Below, in pieces: positions 28,351-38,438 of a stretch of 57,643 bases of DNA. The DNA lies in contig NZ_JAGQBE010000012.1 in assembly GCF_024345475.1 (NCBI RefSeq), forward strand, positions 1 to 57,643. Direction: 5' to 3'. Source of the stretch: Cyanobium sp. T1B-Tous (lineage in GTDB: Bacteria > Cyanobacteriota > Cyanobacteriia > PCC-6307 > Cyanobiaceae). The position numbers were made by a program, and so were the translations under genes. Position 1 is the stretch's first letter. The number at the start of each line of letters is the position of its first letter. The notes below the pieces were generated by a model. That model saw only the letters and a program-made list of their open reading frames with translations, was not told where the DNA came from and did not search any database.

Positions 28351-28524
28351 GGGAGCGGGAACGGGATCGAAAGCGAGTGGCGGAACCGAGTTGGGGACGA
28401 AACCCGGGCCGAATGCTGAAGGGCCAGAGGGCTGAAGCTGCCGCAAAGCGCAGGGTCTGAATTCAGACCTGCGGATGCAGATTGGGAAGCTATCGCCTTC
28501 GTCGTGCGCCGACCCGACAATACG

Positions 28525-28542
28525 CGTTCCGGGTCCGGAACG
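28525..28542. promoter_or_regulatory. Inverted repeat at the tig promoter region
   Basis: cgttccgg-gt-ccggaacg is a perfect inverted repeat with 8-base arms and a 2-base centre. A TAGGAT -10-like hexamer follows at 28552-28557, so the repeat would cover the -35 region, and the tig start is 36 bases after its end. No good -35 hexamer is seen. A dimeric regulator binding here is an inference. Confidence 0.4.
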
Positions 28543-28578
28543 GTCAGTTTCTAGGATCGGGGGCTGCATCCGTTTTCC

Positions 28579-30012
28579 ATGAGCTCTGCCGCCGCCCCAT
28601 CCACCAGCCTGTCCGTGAAGGCCACCCCCCGCCCGGGCAGCCGCGTGGCCCTCGAGGTGGCCATCCCCGGCGGCCGTAGCCAGGCCAGCTACGACGCCGC
28701 GGTGGAGAAGCTGAGCCGCAGCATCAAGCTGCCCGGCTTCCGCAAGGGCAAGGTGCCCCGGCCCGTGCTGCTGCAGCAGATCGGCCCCCTCCGCATCCGC
28801 GCCACGGCCCTGGAAGACCTGGTGGACTCCGCCTTCCGCGACGCCCTGGAGCAGGAGCCGGTGGCGGCCATCGGCCGGCCCGAGCTGAGCGAGGGCTTTG
28901 AGGCCGTGCTGGAGCGCTTCGAGCCCGGCAGCGCCCTCACCATCACCCTGGAGCTCGACGTCGAGCCCACCCCCACCCTCAAGGCCACCAAGGGGCTGAA
29001 GGCCGAAGCCGAGGCCGTGGATTTCGATCCGGCCCGCGTCGATGAGCTGATTGAACAGTCGCGCAAACAGCTGGCCACCCTCGTGCCCGTGGAGGGCCGC
29101 GCTGCCGCCAGCGGAGATGTGGCCGTGCTGAGCTTCAGCGGCGTCTACGCCGACACCAACGAGGCGATCAGCGGCGGCAGCAGCGACGCCATGGAGGTGG
29201 AACTGGAAGAAGGCCGCATGATCCCCGGCTTCGTCGAAGGGGTGATCGGCATGGCGGTGGGCGACACCAAGACCATCGATTGCCAGTTCCCCGAGAGCTA
29301 TCCCCAGGAGGAGTCCGCCGGCCGCCCGGCCCGCTTTGACATCGGCCTCAAGGACCTCAAGAGCCGCGAGCTCCCGGCCCTCGACGACGCCTTCGCCCAG
29401 CAGGCCAGCGACAAAACCACCCTGGCGGAGCTGCGCAGCGACCTGGAAACCCGGCTCAAGGACGACGCCGAGCGCCGGGCCAAGGCCAACCGCCACGACG
29501 CCCTGCTCGCCGCACTGGTGCAGGAGCTGGAGGTGGAGCTGCCCGAAACCCTGGTTCAGCAAGAAATCCGCAACCTGGTGGAGCAGACCGCCAGCCAGAT
29601 CGCCCAGCAGGGCATGGACGTCAAGAAGCTGTTCACCCCCGACCTGGTGCGCAGCCTGATGGACACTTCTCGCCCCGAAGCCGAGGAGCGCCTGCGCCGC
29701 AGCCTGGCCCTCAAGGCCCTCGCCACCGCGGAGGCGATCGAAGTGGAGGCCAAGGAGCTGGAGGCCAAGGTCAAGGAGATCAGCCGGGGTCTGAGCCAAC
29801 AGGGCAACATCGATCCCGAGCGCCTGCGCCTGGCCGTGGCCGACGACCTGCTGCGCGACAAGCTGCTGGAGTGGCTCGAGGCCAACAGCACCATCACCGA
29901 GACGGCTCCCGAATCGGCCTCGGAGAGCGACGGTGCGGGCAAGCCCAAGGCGAAAGCCAAAGCCAAGGCTGCCAAAGGCGAAACCAAGGCCGACGCCACC
30001 GCCGAGGCCTGA
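28579..30012 (+). CDS. tig: Trigger factor
   Basis: This ribosome-associated chaperone and peptidyl-prolyl isomerase meets nascent chains at the tunnel exit. The 477-residue protein has an N-terminal ribosome-binding domain with the signature '[19 protein letters not shown]' (normally GFRxGKxP), an FKBP-like domain near 160-245 ('[13 protein letters not shown]', '[20 protein letters not shown]'), and a helical C-terminal domain. The last 40 residues are Ala/Lys-rich and probably disordered. It precedes clpP-clpX, the classic tig-clpP-clpX order, 58 bases away. Confidence 0.96.
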   Translation: MSSAAAPSTSLSVKATPRPGSRVALEVAIPGGRSQASYDAAVEKLSRSIKLPGFRKGKVPRPVLLQQIGPLRIRATALEDLVDSAFRDALEQEPVAAIGRPELSEGFEAVLERFEPGSALTITLELDVEPTPTLKATKGLKAEAEAVDFDPARVDELIEQSRKQLATLVPVEGRAAASGDVAVLSFSGVYADTNEAISGGSSDAMEVELEEGRMIPGFVEGVIGMAVGDTKTIDCQFPESYPQEESAGRPARFDIGLKDLKSRELPALDDAFAQQASDKTTLAELRSDLETRLKDDAERRAKANRHDALLAALVQELEVELPETLVQQEIRNLVEQTASQIAQQGMDVKKLFTPDLVRSLMDTSRPEAEERLRRSLALKALATAEAIEVEAKELEAKVKEISRGLSQQGNIDPERLRLAVADDLLRDKLLEWLEANSTITETAPESASESDGAGKPKAKAKAKAAKGETKADATAEA

Positions 30013-30070
30013 TCCGGGCCCGGTGCCCGGTCAAAGCCCATAGATTGCAACCACGAGCCCTCCCCCGCGC

Positions 30071-30730
30071 GTGATCGACGCCACCATCCGCCATCCCATC
30101 CACAGCAGCTGGAGCCCCAGCGGCTCCCCCGGGGTGCTGCCCACCGTGGTGGAGCAGTCGGGCAAGGGCGACCGCGCCTTTGACATCTATTCGCGCCTGC
30201 TGCGCGAGCGGATCATCTTCCTGGGCACCGGCATCGACGACCAGGTGGCCGATTCCCTGGTGGCCCAGCTGCTGTTCCTGGAAGCCGAGGATCCGGAAAA
30301 GGACATCCAGATCTACGTGAATTCACCGGGAGGGTCGGTGACCGCCGGCCTGGCGATCTACGACACCATGCAGCAGGTGTCCCCCGATGTGGTGACCATC
30401 TGTTACGGCCTGGCGGCCTCCATGGGTGCCTTTCTGCTGTCGGGCGGCACCAAGGGCAAACGGCTGGCCCTGCCCAATGCCCGGATCATGATCCACCAAC
30501 CCCTCGGTGGCGCCCAGGGCCAGGCCGTCGACATCGAGATCCAGGCCAAGGAAATCCTGTTCCTCAAGGACACCCTCAACGGCTTGATGGCCGAACACAC
30601 CGGCCAGCCGCTCGAGAAGATCACCGAAGACACCGATCGCGACTACTTCCTTTCCCCGGCAGAGGCGGTTGAATACGGCCTGATTGATCAGGTGGTGACC
30701 GACTCCAGCGCGGCCACGGCCCTGGTTTGA
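30071..30730 (+). CDS. clpP: ATP-dependent Clp protease proteolytic subunit
   Basis: This serine peptidase forms the 14-mer chamber served by ClpX or ClpC. The 219-residue protein starts with GTG and has '[20 protein letters not shown]', '[20 protein letters not shown]' (oxyanion loop), '[19 protein letters not shown]' with the nucleophile Ser in ASMGAF, and '[20 protein letters not shown]' with the catalytic His. '[20 protein letters not shown]' is the usual C-terminal part. A 25-residue N-terminal extension before 'GDRAFDIY' is normal in cyanobacterial copies. clpX follows after 77 bases. Confidence 0.97.
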   Translation: MIDATIRHPIHSSWSPSGSPGVLPTVVEQSGKGDRAFDIYSRLLRERIIFLGTGIDDQVADSLVAQLLFLEAEDPEKDIQIYVNSPGGSVTAGLAIYDTMQQVSPDVVTICYGLAASMGAFLLSGGTKGKRLALPNARIMIHQPLGGAQGQAVDIEIQAKEILFLKDTLNGLMAEHTGQPLEKITEDTDRDYFLSPAEAVEYGLIDQVVTDSSAATALV

Positions 30731-30807
30731 TCCTTAAGGACGGCTGACGAACCGTTTTTTCCGTCGATCCTGAATCCAGGACCCCCTGCCCGCCCGTCGC
30801 CGCCCCG

Positions 30808-32175
30808 ATGGCCAAGTTCGATGCCCACCTGAAGTGCTCGTTCTGCGGCAAGTCCCAGGAACAGGTGCGCAAACTGATTGCCGGCCCCGGCGTTTACATC
30901 TGCGACGAATGCATCGATCTCTGCAACGAGATCCTGGATGAGGAACTCGTCGACGGCCAGGGCGGCAGCGGCAGTGGCGGCCGGCACACCCCGGAAACCG
31001 GCCGCAGCAAGGCTCCCACCAAGAAAACCTCCAAGCCAGCGCCCACCCTGGCCGAGGTGCCCAAGCCCCACGAGATCAAGGCCTTCCTCGACCGCCAGGT
31101 GGTGGGACAGGAGGAGGCCAAGAAGAACCTGTCGGTGGCGGTCTACAACCACTACAAACGGCTGGCCTGGCAGGGCGACGGCAAGGGCGAAACCGACCAG
31201 ACGGCCACCCGCCTGCACAAGAGCAACATCCTGCTGATCGGCCCCACCGGCTGCGGCAAAACCCTGCTGGCCCAGACCCTGGCCGAGATGCTCGACGTGC
31301 CGTTTGCGGTGGCCGACGCCACCACCCTCACCGAGGCGGGCTACGTCGGTGAAGACGTGGAGAACATCCTGCTGCGCCTGCTGCAGAAAGCGGATCTGGA
31401 TGTGGAGCAGGCCCAGCGGGGCATCATCTACATCGACGAGATCGACAAGATCGCCCGCAAGAGCGAAAACCCCTCGATCACCAGGGATGTGTCCGGCGAG
31501 GGCGTGCAGCAGGCCCTGCTGAAGATGCTGGAGGGCACCGTGGCCAACGTGCCCCCCCAGGGCGGCCGCAAGCACCCCTATCAGGACTGCATCCAGATCG
31601 ACACCAGCCAGATCCTGTTCATCTGCGGTGGCGCCTTCGTGGGTCTTGAAGACGTGGTGCAGAAACGGATGGGCCGCAATGCCATTGGCTTCCTCAGCGC
31701 CGATGGCAGCAGCCGGCCCCGCACCGGCAAGGATCGGCACGCGGCGGAAGTGCTGCGCCACCTCGAACCCGACGACCTGGTGCGCTACGGCCTGATCCCT
31801 GAATTCATCGGTCGGCTGCCGGTGAGTGCGGTGCTCGAACCACTCGACACCACCGCCCTGGAGTCGATCCTCACCGAACCGCGCGATGCCCTGATCAAGC
31901 AGTTCCAAACCCTGCTGAGCATGGACAACGTCCTGCTCGAATTCGAACCGGGGGCCGTGGAGGCCATCGCCATCGAGGCCCACCGCCGCAAGACCGGCGC
32001 CCGGGCCCTGCGCGGCATCGTGGAAGAGCTGATGCTCGATCTGATGTACGACCTGCCCTCCCGCAAGGACGTCACCTCCTTCACCGTGACCCGGGAACTA
32101 GTGGAACAGCGCAGCAAGGCCCAGGTGCTGCCGCTGGGCGGGACCCTCGAGGAAGCCCAGCAGGCCAGCGCCTGA
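30808..32175 (+). CDS. clpX: Clp protease ATP-binding subunit ClpX
   Basis: This AAA+ unfoldase feeds proteins to ClpP. The 455-residue protein begins with the four-Cys zinc domain '[20 protein letters not shown]' followed by '[13 protein letters not shown]', then a Gly/Ser-rich linker, '[20 protein letters not shown]', Walker A '[18 protein letters not shown]', '[17 protein letters not shown]' , Walker B '[15 protein letters not shown]', the ClpP-docking loop '[10 protein letters not shown]' region (an IGF motif), and sensor 2 '[16 protein letters not shown]'. Length is slightly above E. coli because of the linker. It is followed 13 bases later by an LRAT-like gene. Confidence 0.97.
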   Translation: MAKFDAHLKCSFCGKSQEQVRKLIAGPGVYICDECIDLCNEILDEELVDGQGGSGSGGRHTPETGRSKAPTKKTSKPAPTLAEVPKPHEIKAFLDRQVVGQEEAKKNLSVAVYNHYKRLAWQGDGKGETDQTATRLHKSNILLIGPTGCGKTLLAQTLAEMLDVPFAVADATTLTEAGYVGEDVENILLRLLQKADLDVEQAQRGIIYIDEIDKIARKSENPSITRDVSGEGVQQALLKMLEGTVANVPPQGGRKHPYQDCIQIDTSQILFICGGAFVGLEDVVQKRMGRNAIGFLSADGSSRPRTGKDRHAAEVLRHLEPDDLVRYGLIPEFIGRLPVSAVLEPLDTTALESILTEPRDALIKQFQTLLSMDNVLLEFEPGAVEAIAIEAHRRKTGARALRGIVEELMLDLMYDLPSRKDVTSFTVTRELVEQRSKAQVLPLGGTLEEAQQASA

Positions 32176-32188
32176 TCCAGCCCCACCG

Positions 32189-32836
32189 ATGACCGCTGCC
32201 GATCACCTGCAGGTGCCGCGCCAGCACGGCCTGTTCCTGCACCACGGCATCGACCTGGGCGACGGCAGCGTGGCCCACTACCTGGAAGGGCGCGAGATTC
32301 TGCGCAGCCCGGTGGTTGATTTCAGCCGCGGCCAACCCGTGGCCGTGGTGGCCTACCCGGCAGGCACCTGCTCGCCGGTGGGCGTCACCCTGCGGCGCGC
32401 CATGGGGCGGCTGGGCGAACAGAACTACAACCTGCTGTTCAACAACTGCGAGCACTTCGCCCACTGGTGCAAAACAGGCCGCCACCGCAGCGCCCAGGTC
32501 GAAGACTGGCTCCATACCGGCAGCCTGGGGGCCCTGGCCCTCGGCCAGTGGATGCCCGCCGCCGTGCTGACCGGCGCCCGGATGCTGCTGGGCCAGGGCC
32601 CCCAGCTGGAAAAGGGCAAGGAGCTGGCGCGGCGCAGTCTCGACCAGCTCGACCAGCTCCGCCTCAGCCTGCAGCAGAAGCTGGAGGAGGAACTCGCCCG
32701 GGCCGAAGCGCGCTGGGGGGAGGATCGCTTCGAAAGCCTGCGGCTGGCGGCCCAGAACCTGGCCGACCGGCTCACGGAAGTGGAAGAACTGGAAGAGCGC
32801 CTGCGGCGCCAGTTCGAACCGGGACAGGACCAGTAA
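32189..32836 (+). CDS. LRAT-domain (NlpC/P60 fold) protein
   Basis: The first 110 residues match the lecithin-retinol acyltransferase family: 'HGLFLHHGIDLGDGSVAHYL' supplies the two His, and 'NYNLLFNNCEHFAHWCKTGR' supplies the catalytic Cys in the NCEHF motif. The remaining part is a Leu/Glu/Arg-rich coiled coil (about 150-210). LRAT-like enzymes transfer acyl groups or cleave thioester or amide bonds; the substrate here is unknown. It lies between clpX and dnaX, 13 and 49 bases from its neighbours, and is probably in their transcript. No signal peptide is seen, and the short hydrophobic stretch 'LGALALGQWMPAAVLTGARM' could touch a membrane. Confidence 0.8.
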   Translation: MTAADHLQVPRQHGLFLHHGIDLGDGSVAHYLEGREILRSPVVDFSRGQPVAVVAYPAGTCSPVGVTLRRAMGRLGEQNYNLLFNNCEHFAHWCKTGRHRSAQVEDWLHTGSLGALALGQWMPAAVLTGARMLLGQGPQLEKGKELARRSLDQLDQLRLSLQQKLEEELARAEARWGEDRFESLRLAAQNLADRLTEVEELEERLRRQFEPGQDQ

Positions 32837-32885
32837 TCTCAACCATCCGCCTCTTCGAGGCAGCCTCCCTGCGCGCCGCTGCCCC

Positions 32886-34763
32886 ATGAGCCCAACGGCG
32901 ATCCCCAGCTACCAGCCTCTCCACCACAAGTACCGGCCCCAGCGCTTCAACCAGCTGGTGGGTCAGGAGGCGATCGCCGCCACCCTGGGCAATGCGCTGC
33001 GCACCGGGCGAATCGCGCCGGCCTATCTCTTCTGCGGTCCCCGCGGCACCGGCAAGACCTCCAGTGCCCGCATCCTGGCCCGCTCGCTCAACTGCATCGG
33101 CGCAGACGGCCCCACCCCGGAACCCTGCGGCGCCTGCGAGCTCTGCACCTCCATCGCCGCGGGCAATGCCCTCGATGTGATCGAGATCGACGCCGCCTCC
33201 AACACCGGCGTCGACAACATCCGCGAGCTGATCGAGCGCTCCCGCTTCGCGCCGGTGCAGGCCCGCTGGAAGGTGTACGTGGTGGACGAGTGCCACATGC
33301 TCTCCACCGCGGCCTTCAACGCCCTGCTGAAAACCCTGGAGGAACCCCCGCCGCGGGTGGTGTTCGTGCTGGCCACCACCGACCCCCAGCGGGTGCTGCC
33401 CACGATCCTGAGCCGCTGCCAGCGCTTTGATTTCCGCCGCATCCCCCTGCAGGCCCTGGAACAGCACCTGGGCTGGATCGCCGAACAGGAGTCGATCGGC
33501 ATCACCCCCGAGGCCCTGCACGTGGTGGCCCAGCGGGCCCAGGGGGGCCTGCGGGACGCCGAGAGCCTGCTGGATCAGCTGAGCCTGCTGCCGGCGCCGA
33601 TCGAGGCCACGGCGGTGTGGGAACTGCTCGGGGCGGTGCCGGAGCAGGAGCTGCTGGCCCTGGCCCAGGCCCTGGCCAGGGCCGAACCCCTCGCCCTGCT
33701 GGAGGGCAGCCGGGAGCTGCTGGAGCGGGGCCGGGAACCCGCTGCGGTGCTGCAGGGGTTGGTGAGCCTGCTGCGGGATCTGGTGCTGGCCGGCACCGCC
33801 CCCGACCGGCTAGAGCTCACCAGCGTGTCGCCCCAGTTCCGCGGCGAACTGCCCGATCTGGCCCGCGCCATCGGCAAGGCGCGCTTGCTGCAGTGGCAGG
33901 CCCAGCTCAAGGGCAGCGAACAGCAGCTGCGCCACAGCGTCAATCCGCGCCTGTGGCTGGAGGTGCTGCTGCTAGGGCTGTTGGCCGAACCGGTTGCCGC
34001 TCGGGCCGTCGTCCCCGTCCCCGTCGCCACTCCCAATCCAGCTCCCTCCCCAGCTCAAGCTGCCCCAGCCCCGCCCCTGGCAACTGCACCTGCACCTGCA
34101 CCTGCAACGCAAGCTGAAACAACCCCGGCCCTAGCCGCCCCTGCAGCCGCCCCTGCCGCGGCAGAGGCCGCCACCGAAACGGCAGCAGCGGAGCACTCCC
34201 CCAACCTGCCGGAACTGTGGCAACAGATCCTGGCCGGACTGGAGCTGCCCTCCACCCGCATGCTGCTGTCCCAGCAGGCCCAGCTGGTGCGCCTGGACGA
34301 GCGCCGGGCCGTGGTGCAGGTGGCAGGCAACTGGATGGCGATGGTGCAGAGCCGCCTCTCCCTGCTGGAGACGGCGGTGACCAAGGCCCTCGGCAGCCCG
34401 CGGCAGCTGGTGCTCGAAGGCGGAGGAGAACCCATGCCCCCTCCCAGCGCCGCCCCGGCCCCAACCGTCTCCCGGGTGATCCCGGCAGCAACGCCGGCCG
34501 CCCCGGCGATGGAGCCCCCGAGTTCCGCTGCCGCGGCCAGTCCAACGCCGGCTCCGACCGGAGCTCCAGCGCCACCGGCGACAGCGCTAGCAACGGCTAC
34601 GGCTACAGCTACGGCGAATCCAACACCCATTTCGGCGGCCCCTCCGACCCCCGCCGCCCCCCTCGATGAGAAGGCGCGGCGGCTGGCCGAGTTCTTCAAC
34701 GGCGAGGTGGTCGAACTCGATGGCCCCCTCGACGGGCTCCCCCCAGACGAAGCGGCGGCCTGA
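32886..34763 (+). CDS. dnaX: DNA polymerase III subunits gamma/tau
   Basis: DnaX is the ATPase of the clamp loader, working with delta (holA at 14890). The 625-residue protein has 'YRPQRFNQLVGQEAIAATLG', Walker A 'LFCGPRGTGKTSSARILARS', the zinc-binding Cys set 'CGACELCTSIAAGNALDVIE', Walker B/SRC-type 'VYVVDECHMLSTAAFNALLK' and 'ILSRCQRFDFRRIPLQAL'. From about 375 the protein is Pro/Ala/Thr-rich, with short sequence repeats, around a small folded segment near 440-505. I see no intein and no A-rich slippage site for making a short gamma form. Confidence 0.95.
   Translation: MSPTAIPSYQPLHHKYRPQRFNQLVGQEAIAATLGNALRTGRIAPAYLFCGPRGTGKTSSARILARSLNCIGADGPTPEPCGACELCTSIAAGNALDVIEIDAASNTGVDNIRELIERSRFAPVQARWKVYVVDECHMLSTAAFNALLKTLEEPPPRVVFVLATTDPQRVLPTILSRCQRFDFRRIPLQALEQHLGWIAEQESIGITPEALHVVAQRAQGGLRDAESLLDQLSLLPAPIEATAVWELLGAVPEQELLALAQALARAEPLALLEGSRELLERGREPAAVLQGLVSLLRDLVLAGTAPDRLELTSVSPQFRGELPDLARAIGKARLLQWQAQLKGSEQQLRHSVNPRLWLEVLLLGLLAEPVAARAVVPVPVATPNPAPSPAQAAPAPPLATAPAPAPATQAETTPALAAPAAAPAAAEAATETAAAEHSPNLPELWQQILAGLELPSTRMLLSQQAQLVRLDERRAVVQVAGNWMAMVQSRLSLLETAVTKALGSPRQLVLEGGGEPMPPPSAAPAPTVSRVIPAATPAAPAMEPPSSAAAASPTPAPTGAPAPPATALATATATATANPTPISAAPPTPAAPLDEKARRLAEFFNGEVVELDGPLDGLPPDEAAA
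34086..34107 (+). repeat. TGCACC-type short tandem repeat inside dnaX
   Basis: About three in-frame copies of the hexamer tgcacc encode Ala-Pro repeats in the disordered linker of DnaX. Hexamer slippage would change linker length without a frameshift. Confidence 0.5.
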
Positions 34764-34795
34764 GCCCCCCACAACCGCCAACCGAGCCGTCGGAC

Positions 34796-36139
34796 TCAGG
34801 CGGCAGCCGGATCCTCCATCGGCGCCTCGTCGTCTTCGCCGAGGTGCATCGTCTTGGCCCACACCAGGCTCTTGGGCAACAGGGCCATGCGCAGGCTGGT
34901 CCAAGGGATCACCACAAACCAGTGGCCCAGATAGGCAATGCCCAGGGCCAAGTTCCAGGGATTCATCGCGGGCAGGGGCGGACCCTCGCCGGGGCGACGA
35001 CAGCCAGCCAGGATGGCGCCGCCCGACAGTCCAAAGGCCACAAAGGACAGGGGCCAGACCGTGGGGGACGTGCGGGTGATCAGGGCTCCGAGCAGATCGG
35101 CGATCGCCACCACCGGCAGCCCGTACTGGAGCAGGAAAAAACAGGCCAAATCGAGCTTCTGGGCCCCACTCAGCCGGTCCGACAGCAGGCCTGGCCCGTA
35201 GTCGAAGAACCGCTGCAAGCCGCCTTCAGCCCAGCGCTGGCGCTGACGCCAGAGGGCCGCCAGGCTGAGCACGGCCTCCTCCTGCACGGGAGGGTCCCAG
35301 AGCAAGCCCACCGGCTGGCCGTCGAGGAGCAGCCGGAAGCTGAGGTCGAGGTCGTCGGTGACCGTGGCTTCATTGAAGCCACCGCTGCTGAGCAGGGCAT
35401 CGCGGCGCAGCAACTGGCCGTTGCCACGCAACTCGACCACGCCGCCCACCGCCAGCCGTCCCTGCTGAATGACGGCGTCCAGAGCCATCTCCATCGCCTG
35501 AGCCCGGGTGAGCCAGTTGGCCGTGGCGTTCACCTCGGCCTTGCGCAGCTGGACCGCCGCCCATCCGCCCTGCTCCGCGTAAGGAATCAGGCGCTCCAGG
35601 GTGTCGCTCTGGAGATCGGCATCGGCATCCAGCACGAACATCCAGCGACCCTGGAGCTGCTGCAGCACCAGATTCAGGGCCCCCGACTTGCCGCCCCCGG
35701 CATCGGCCTCGCGGCGCAGCACCTGCAAAAAGGCGTGGCGTTCCTGCAGCTCAGCGAGCACCTCGGGCGTTCGATCCCGGCTGGCGTCATCGATCACCCA
35801 GAGCCGCAGTTGACCCTCCGGGTAACGCAACTGGGCGATGCGCTCCACCAGCCGCCCGATCACGGCCTGTTCATCGCGGGCCGCCACCACCACGTCCACC
35901 GCCGGCAACGCAGCCAGGGAGGCGCCCTCGCCCTCGGCAGGAGCGGACGACGGACCAAAGGCCCGCAGCAGCACGGTGCGCAGGGTGTATCCCCCCAGCA
36001 GCACCGCCAGGGTGATAGCGGGAGCCAAGCGCAGGGGACCCTGCAGCCAGTGGGGCGCCATCCCTGCCCAGCCACAGCCGATCAGGAACAGGGCAGACTT
36101 GCCACGACGGTGATCGGTGGAACGGCCACCCGCAGCCAT
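34796..36139 (-). CDS. Processive-type family 2 glycosyltransferase (cellulose-synthase-like)
   Basis: The 447-residue protein has N-terminal helices around 15-60, a GT2 domain with 'AALPAVDVVVAARDEQAVIG', 'LRLWVIDDASRDRTPEVLAE', 'MFVLDADADLQSDTLERLIP' (DxD), 'VTDDLDLSFRLLLDGQPVG' (the third Asp) and 'RQRQRWAEGGLQRFFDYG' (the QxxRW-like motif), then several C-terminal membrane helices. The D,D,D,QxxRW set is the mark of processive beta-glycan synthases such as cellulose, hyaluronan and poly-GlcNAc synthases, and of related lipid glycosyltransferases. Start is ATG 36139. It follows the SpoIID-like gene by 24 bases on the same strand. The product is unknown. Confidence 0.87.
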   Translation of the reverse strand: MAAGGRSTDHRRGKSALFLIGCGWAGMAPHWLQGPLRLAPAITLAVLLGGYTLRTVLLRAFGPSSAPAEGEGASLAALPAVDVVVAARDEQAVIGRLVERIAQLRYPEGQLRLWVIDDASRDRTPEVLAELQERHAFLQVLRREADAGGGKSGALNLVLQQLQGRWMFVLDADADLQSDTLERLIPYAEQGGWAAVQLRKAEVNATANWLTRAQAMEMALDAVIQQGRLAVGGVVELRGNGQLLRRDALLSSGGFNEATVTDDLDLSFRLLLDGQPVGLLWDPPVQEEAVLSLAALWRQRQRWAEGGLQRFFDYGPGLLSDRLSGAQKLDLACFFLLQYGLPVVAIADLLGALITRTSPTVWPLSFVAFGLSGGAILAGCRRPGEGPPLPAMNPWNLALGIAYLGHWFVVIPWTSLRMALLPKSLVWAKTMHLGEDDEAPMEDPAAA

Positions 36140-36163
36140 GGCGATCCCAGAAGTGGCCGAACT

Positions 36164-37747
36164 CTAAGGGGAGCCTGCAGCAGGGCCCGCCGGCGCGGCT
36201 CCAATCCCGCTGGTGAGGGCCTTGAGGTGCTCCAGGCTTGTGCCCGGATAGTAGTGATCGAGGATTCGGGTCAGGCTCCAACCGCGACGGGCCAGGTCGA
36301 TGGCTCCCGCCTGGGACAGGCCGGCACCATGGCCAAACCCACCACCCTCGAAACGCCAACGGCCCGGACCCTCAGGACGCAGGACAAACAAGGTGCTGGG
36401 CAACTGCCGCAGGGTGCGCCGAATGGCATCGCGCCGCAGCACCACCCGCTGGGGAGCTCCGGCCGGAGCCTGGAGGCTGATGGCCAGGGCCAGGACCCGG
36501 CCACTGGGGCCCCGCTCCAGCACCGCCAGCCCGGTGGGCACGCCAAGCTGGGGGCCCGTGCGGGCCAGGGCCTGGCGAATCTGGGCAGCGTCGAGGCTGC
36601 GGCTCCAGCGGAAGCGGGGATGGTCGGCCCCGTAGGCCCGGGAGGTGGCCGCCAGGGCCGCGGCGACCCCGGCCGGCGGCAGCGGCAGGGCCACGCTGGC
36701 CTCCATGGCGGACGGACCATCCACCCGCGGCCGCAGATAGGGCAGGGCCGACCCACTCCAAACCTCCTCAAACCCAGCCGCCAGCCCTCCGTTGGTGGCG
36801 TGGTACACCCCATGGATCGGTGCCCCCTGCCAGGCCAGCACCTGGTATCGGGTAGCCCCAACCGCCTGCCGCACAGCCGCTCCAGCCTGGCGGGGATCGG
36901 CATACACCTGGCACTGGGTGTCGGCACAGAGGTGGTAGCCATCCACGGCGAAGCGCTCCTGGTTGCGCACGGCCCAGGTGCGGGCCAGCACCGCCTGGGC
37001 TGCCAACGCTGCCGCAGGAGCACCGGCCCCTATCTCGTGGGGCACCACACCGAGCAAGTAACGCTCCAGCGGCACCTGCTCCACCAGGGTCCAGCTGCCG
37101 TAGGCATCGCTCTGCAGCCGGAAGGGCCCGGCATACACCCCCCCCTGCCAGCGCAATCCCCCCGGCGCCTCCAGTCGCAAGGGACCCTCCAGCAGCAGCG
37201 GACCTTCAGGGCGCCGCAGCTCCAACACGAGGCGCTGGCGCTGGAGCTGCTCCAGCCGCCGCGACGAGGCTCCTGGGGGCATGGGGGCATCCAGGGGGGC
37301 CCACACCTCCCACTCCGCCGGATGGGCAATCACCGCAGCCGCTCCGGCCTGGCGCCAACGGGTTGCCGCATCCTGGGCGCTTTCATAGCTGGCAAACGGA
37401 CCCCACACCTGACGCCGCAGGGTCAGGGGCTCCGCCAGGGGCAGGCTTCGCCACTGCAACGTGAGCTGGGGGGCCTGAACGCGCTGGCCACCCGCTGTCT
37501 CCAACGTGAGGTTGCCGGCGGCGCTGCGCAGCAGCAGGGGGGCCGGGGGGCGCAGATGGGCCGCCAGGGCCACCCACAGCACGGGCGCCGCCCCATCCAG
37601 CGCAGGCGGGGCTGGCACGGGCCAGTGGGTGCTGCTCGCTGGAGCGGGGGGCACGGCGGCCCGACACCCCCCGGCCAAGAGCAGAGACCCTGCCCAGACC
37701 GCCGCCGGCAGCAGCGATGGGAGCGAAGCCATCCGGAACGGAACCAT
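36164..37747 (-). CDS. SpoIID/LytB-domain exported protein
   Basis: SpoIID-type proteins cleave denuded peptidoglycan strands or modify the wall outside the membrane. After the start (ATG 37747, or ATG 37732) comes a hydrophobic signal '[17 protein letters not shown]', possibly a lipoprotein signal though AGGC is not an ideal lipobox. Near 125-160 a SPOR-like segment reads '[20 protein letters not shown]'. The SpoIID domain follows: '[20 protein letters not shown]', '[20 protein letters not shown]', '[20 protein letters not shown]', '[17 protein letters not shown]' and '[16 protein letters not shown]'. It is divergent from rpmI and is followed by the glycosyltransferase at 36139. Confidence 0.87.
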   Translation of the reverse strand: MVPFRMASLPSLLPAAVWAGSLLLAGGCRAAVPPAPASSTHWPVPAPPALDGAAPVLWVALAAHLRPPAPLLLRSAAGNLTLETAGGQRVQAPQLTLQWRSLPLAEPLTLRRQVWGPFASYESAQDAATRWRQAGAAAVIAHPAEWEVWAPLDAPMPPGASSRRLEQLQRQRLVLELRRPEGPLLLEGPLRLEAPGGLRWQGGVYAGPFRLQSDAYGSWTLVEQVPLERYLLGVVPHEIGAGAPAAALAAQAVLARTWAVRNQERFAVDGYHLCADTQCQVYADPRQAGAAVRQAVGATRYQVLAWQGAPIHGVYHATNGGLAAGFEEVWSGSALPYLRPRVDGPSAMEASVALPLPPAGVAAALAATSRAYGADHPRFRWSRSLDAAQIRQALARTGPQLGVPTGLAVLERGPSGRVLALAISLQAPAGAPQRVVLRRDAIRRTLRQLPSTLFVLRPEGPGRWRFEGGGFGHGAGLSQAGAIDLARRGWSLTRILDHYYPGTSLEHLKALTSGIGAAPAGPAAGSP

Positions 37748-37823
37748 GGCTGGTGAAGAGGGGCTTGGAGGAAGGCACTGCCACGTCGTACTCTGCTTGT
37801 TTGTGCCCGCCGCGACGCGAGAC

Positions 37824-38021
37824 ATGCCGAAGCTCAAGACCCGCAAAGCAGCCGCCAAGCGGTTCAAAGCCACCGGCAGCGGCAAATTCCTGCGTCGCCG
37901 GGCGTTCCGCAGCCACCTCCTCGACCACAAGAGCCCGAAGCGCAAGCGCTACCTGGGCACGATGGCGGTGGTCGACGAGCGCGACGCCGACAACGTGAGC
38001 GCGATGCTCCCCTACGCCTGA
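37824..38021 (+). CDS. rpmI: 50S ribosomal protein L35
   Basis: This is a 65-residue basic protein of the large ribosomal subunit starting '[20 protein letters not shown]' and continuing '[20 protein letters not shown]', the standard L35 signature. It lies directly before rplT, the usual pair; infC is not upstream here. The region upstream to the divergent SpoIID-like gene is under 80 bases and must hold both promoters. Confidence 0.97.
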   Translation: MPKLKTRKAAAKRFKATGSGKFLRRRAFRSHLLDHKSPKRKRYLGTMAVVDERDADNVSAMLPYA

Positions 38022-38071
38022 TCCCACGGCGCCCCTGCCCATCCGTTTTCATTTTTTCCTGATTCCCTGCC

Positions 38072-38419
38072 ATGGCTCGCGTCAAGAGGGGCAACGTTGC
38101 CCGCAAACGCCGTAACAAGATCCTTCGCCTCGCCCGCGGCTTCCGCGGTGGCAACGGTTCCCTCTTCCGCACCGCCAACCAGCGGGTGATGAAGGCGCTG
38201 TGCAATGCCTACCGGGACCGTCGTCGTCGCAAGCGCGACTTCCGCCGTCTTTGGATTGCCCGCATCAACGCCGCTGCTCGCCTGAACGGCCTGAGCTACA
38301 GCCGTCTGATGGGTGGCCTGAAAAAAGCTGACGTGCGCATCAATCGCAAAATGCTGGCCCAGCTCGCCGTGGTCGATCCCGGCAGCTTCACCAGCGTGGT
38401 GGGTGCCGCCAAAAACTGA
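38072..38419 (+). CDS. rplT: 50S ribosomal protein L20
   Basis: The 115-residue protein has '[20 protein letters not shown]', '[20 protein letters not shown]' and '[20 protein letters not shown]', the standard L20 pattern. L20 is needed early in 50S assembly, and in other bacteria it represses its own rpmI-rplT operon by binding the mRNA; whether this occurs here cannot be read. It follows rpmI by 50 bases. Confidence 0.97.
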   Translation: MARVKRGNVARKRRNKILRLARGFRGGNGSLFRTANQRVMKALCNAYRDRRRRKRDFRRLWIARINAAARLNGLSYSRLMGGLKKADVRINRKMLAQLAVVDPGSFTSVVGAAKN

Positions 38420-38438
38420 GTCCCCCTGGTAGGTCCCC

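Noticed and set aside
28351-29799. N-terminal 480-codon extension of the asd frame
   Set aside because: It runs antisense through tig and has no domain; the enzyme fold begins near 28305, so the long fusion is not real.
30739-30760. Short hairpin with a T6 run between clpP and clpX
   Set aside because: The stem is only four pairs (acgg/ccgt), too weak to call a terminator, and the genes are normally co-transcribed.
34086-34107. Programmed frameshift site for a short DnaX form
   Set aside because: The repeat is a hexamer without A-run or slippery heptamer; it would not shift the frame.
34844-37756. 970-residue open frame on the plus strand, antisense to the glycosyltransferase and SpoIID-like genes
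   Set aside because: It is a GC-rich shadow frame: low-complexity Gln/Gly/Arg/His composition, no recognisable domain, and fully covered by two genes with clear motifs on the other strand.
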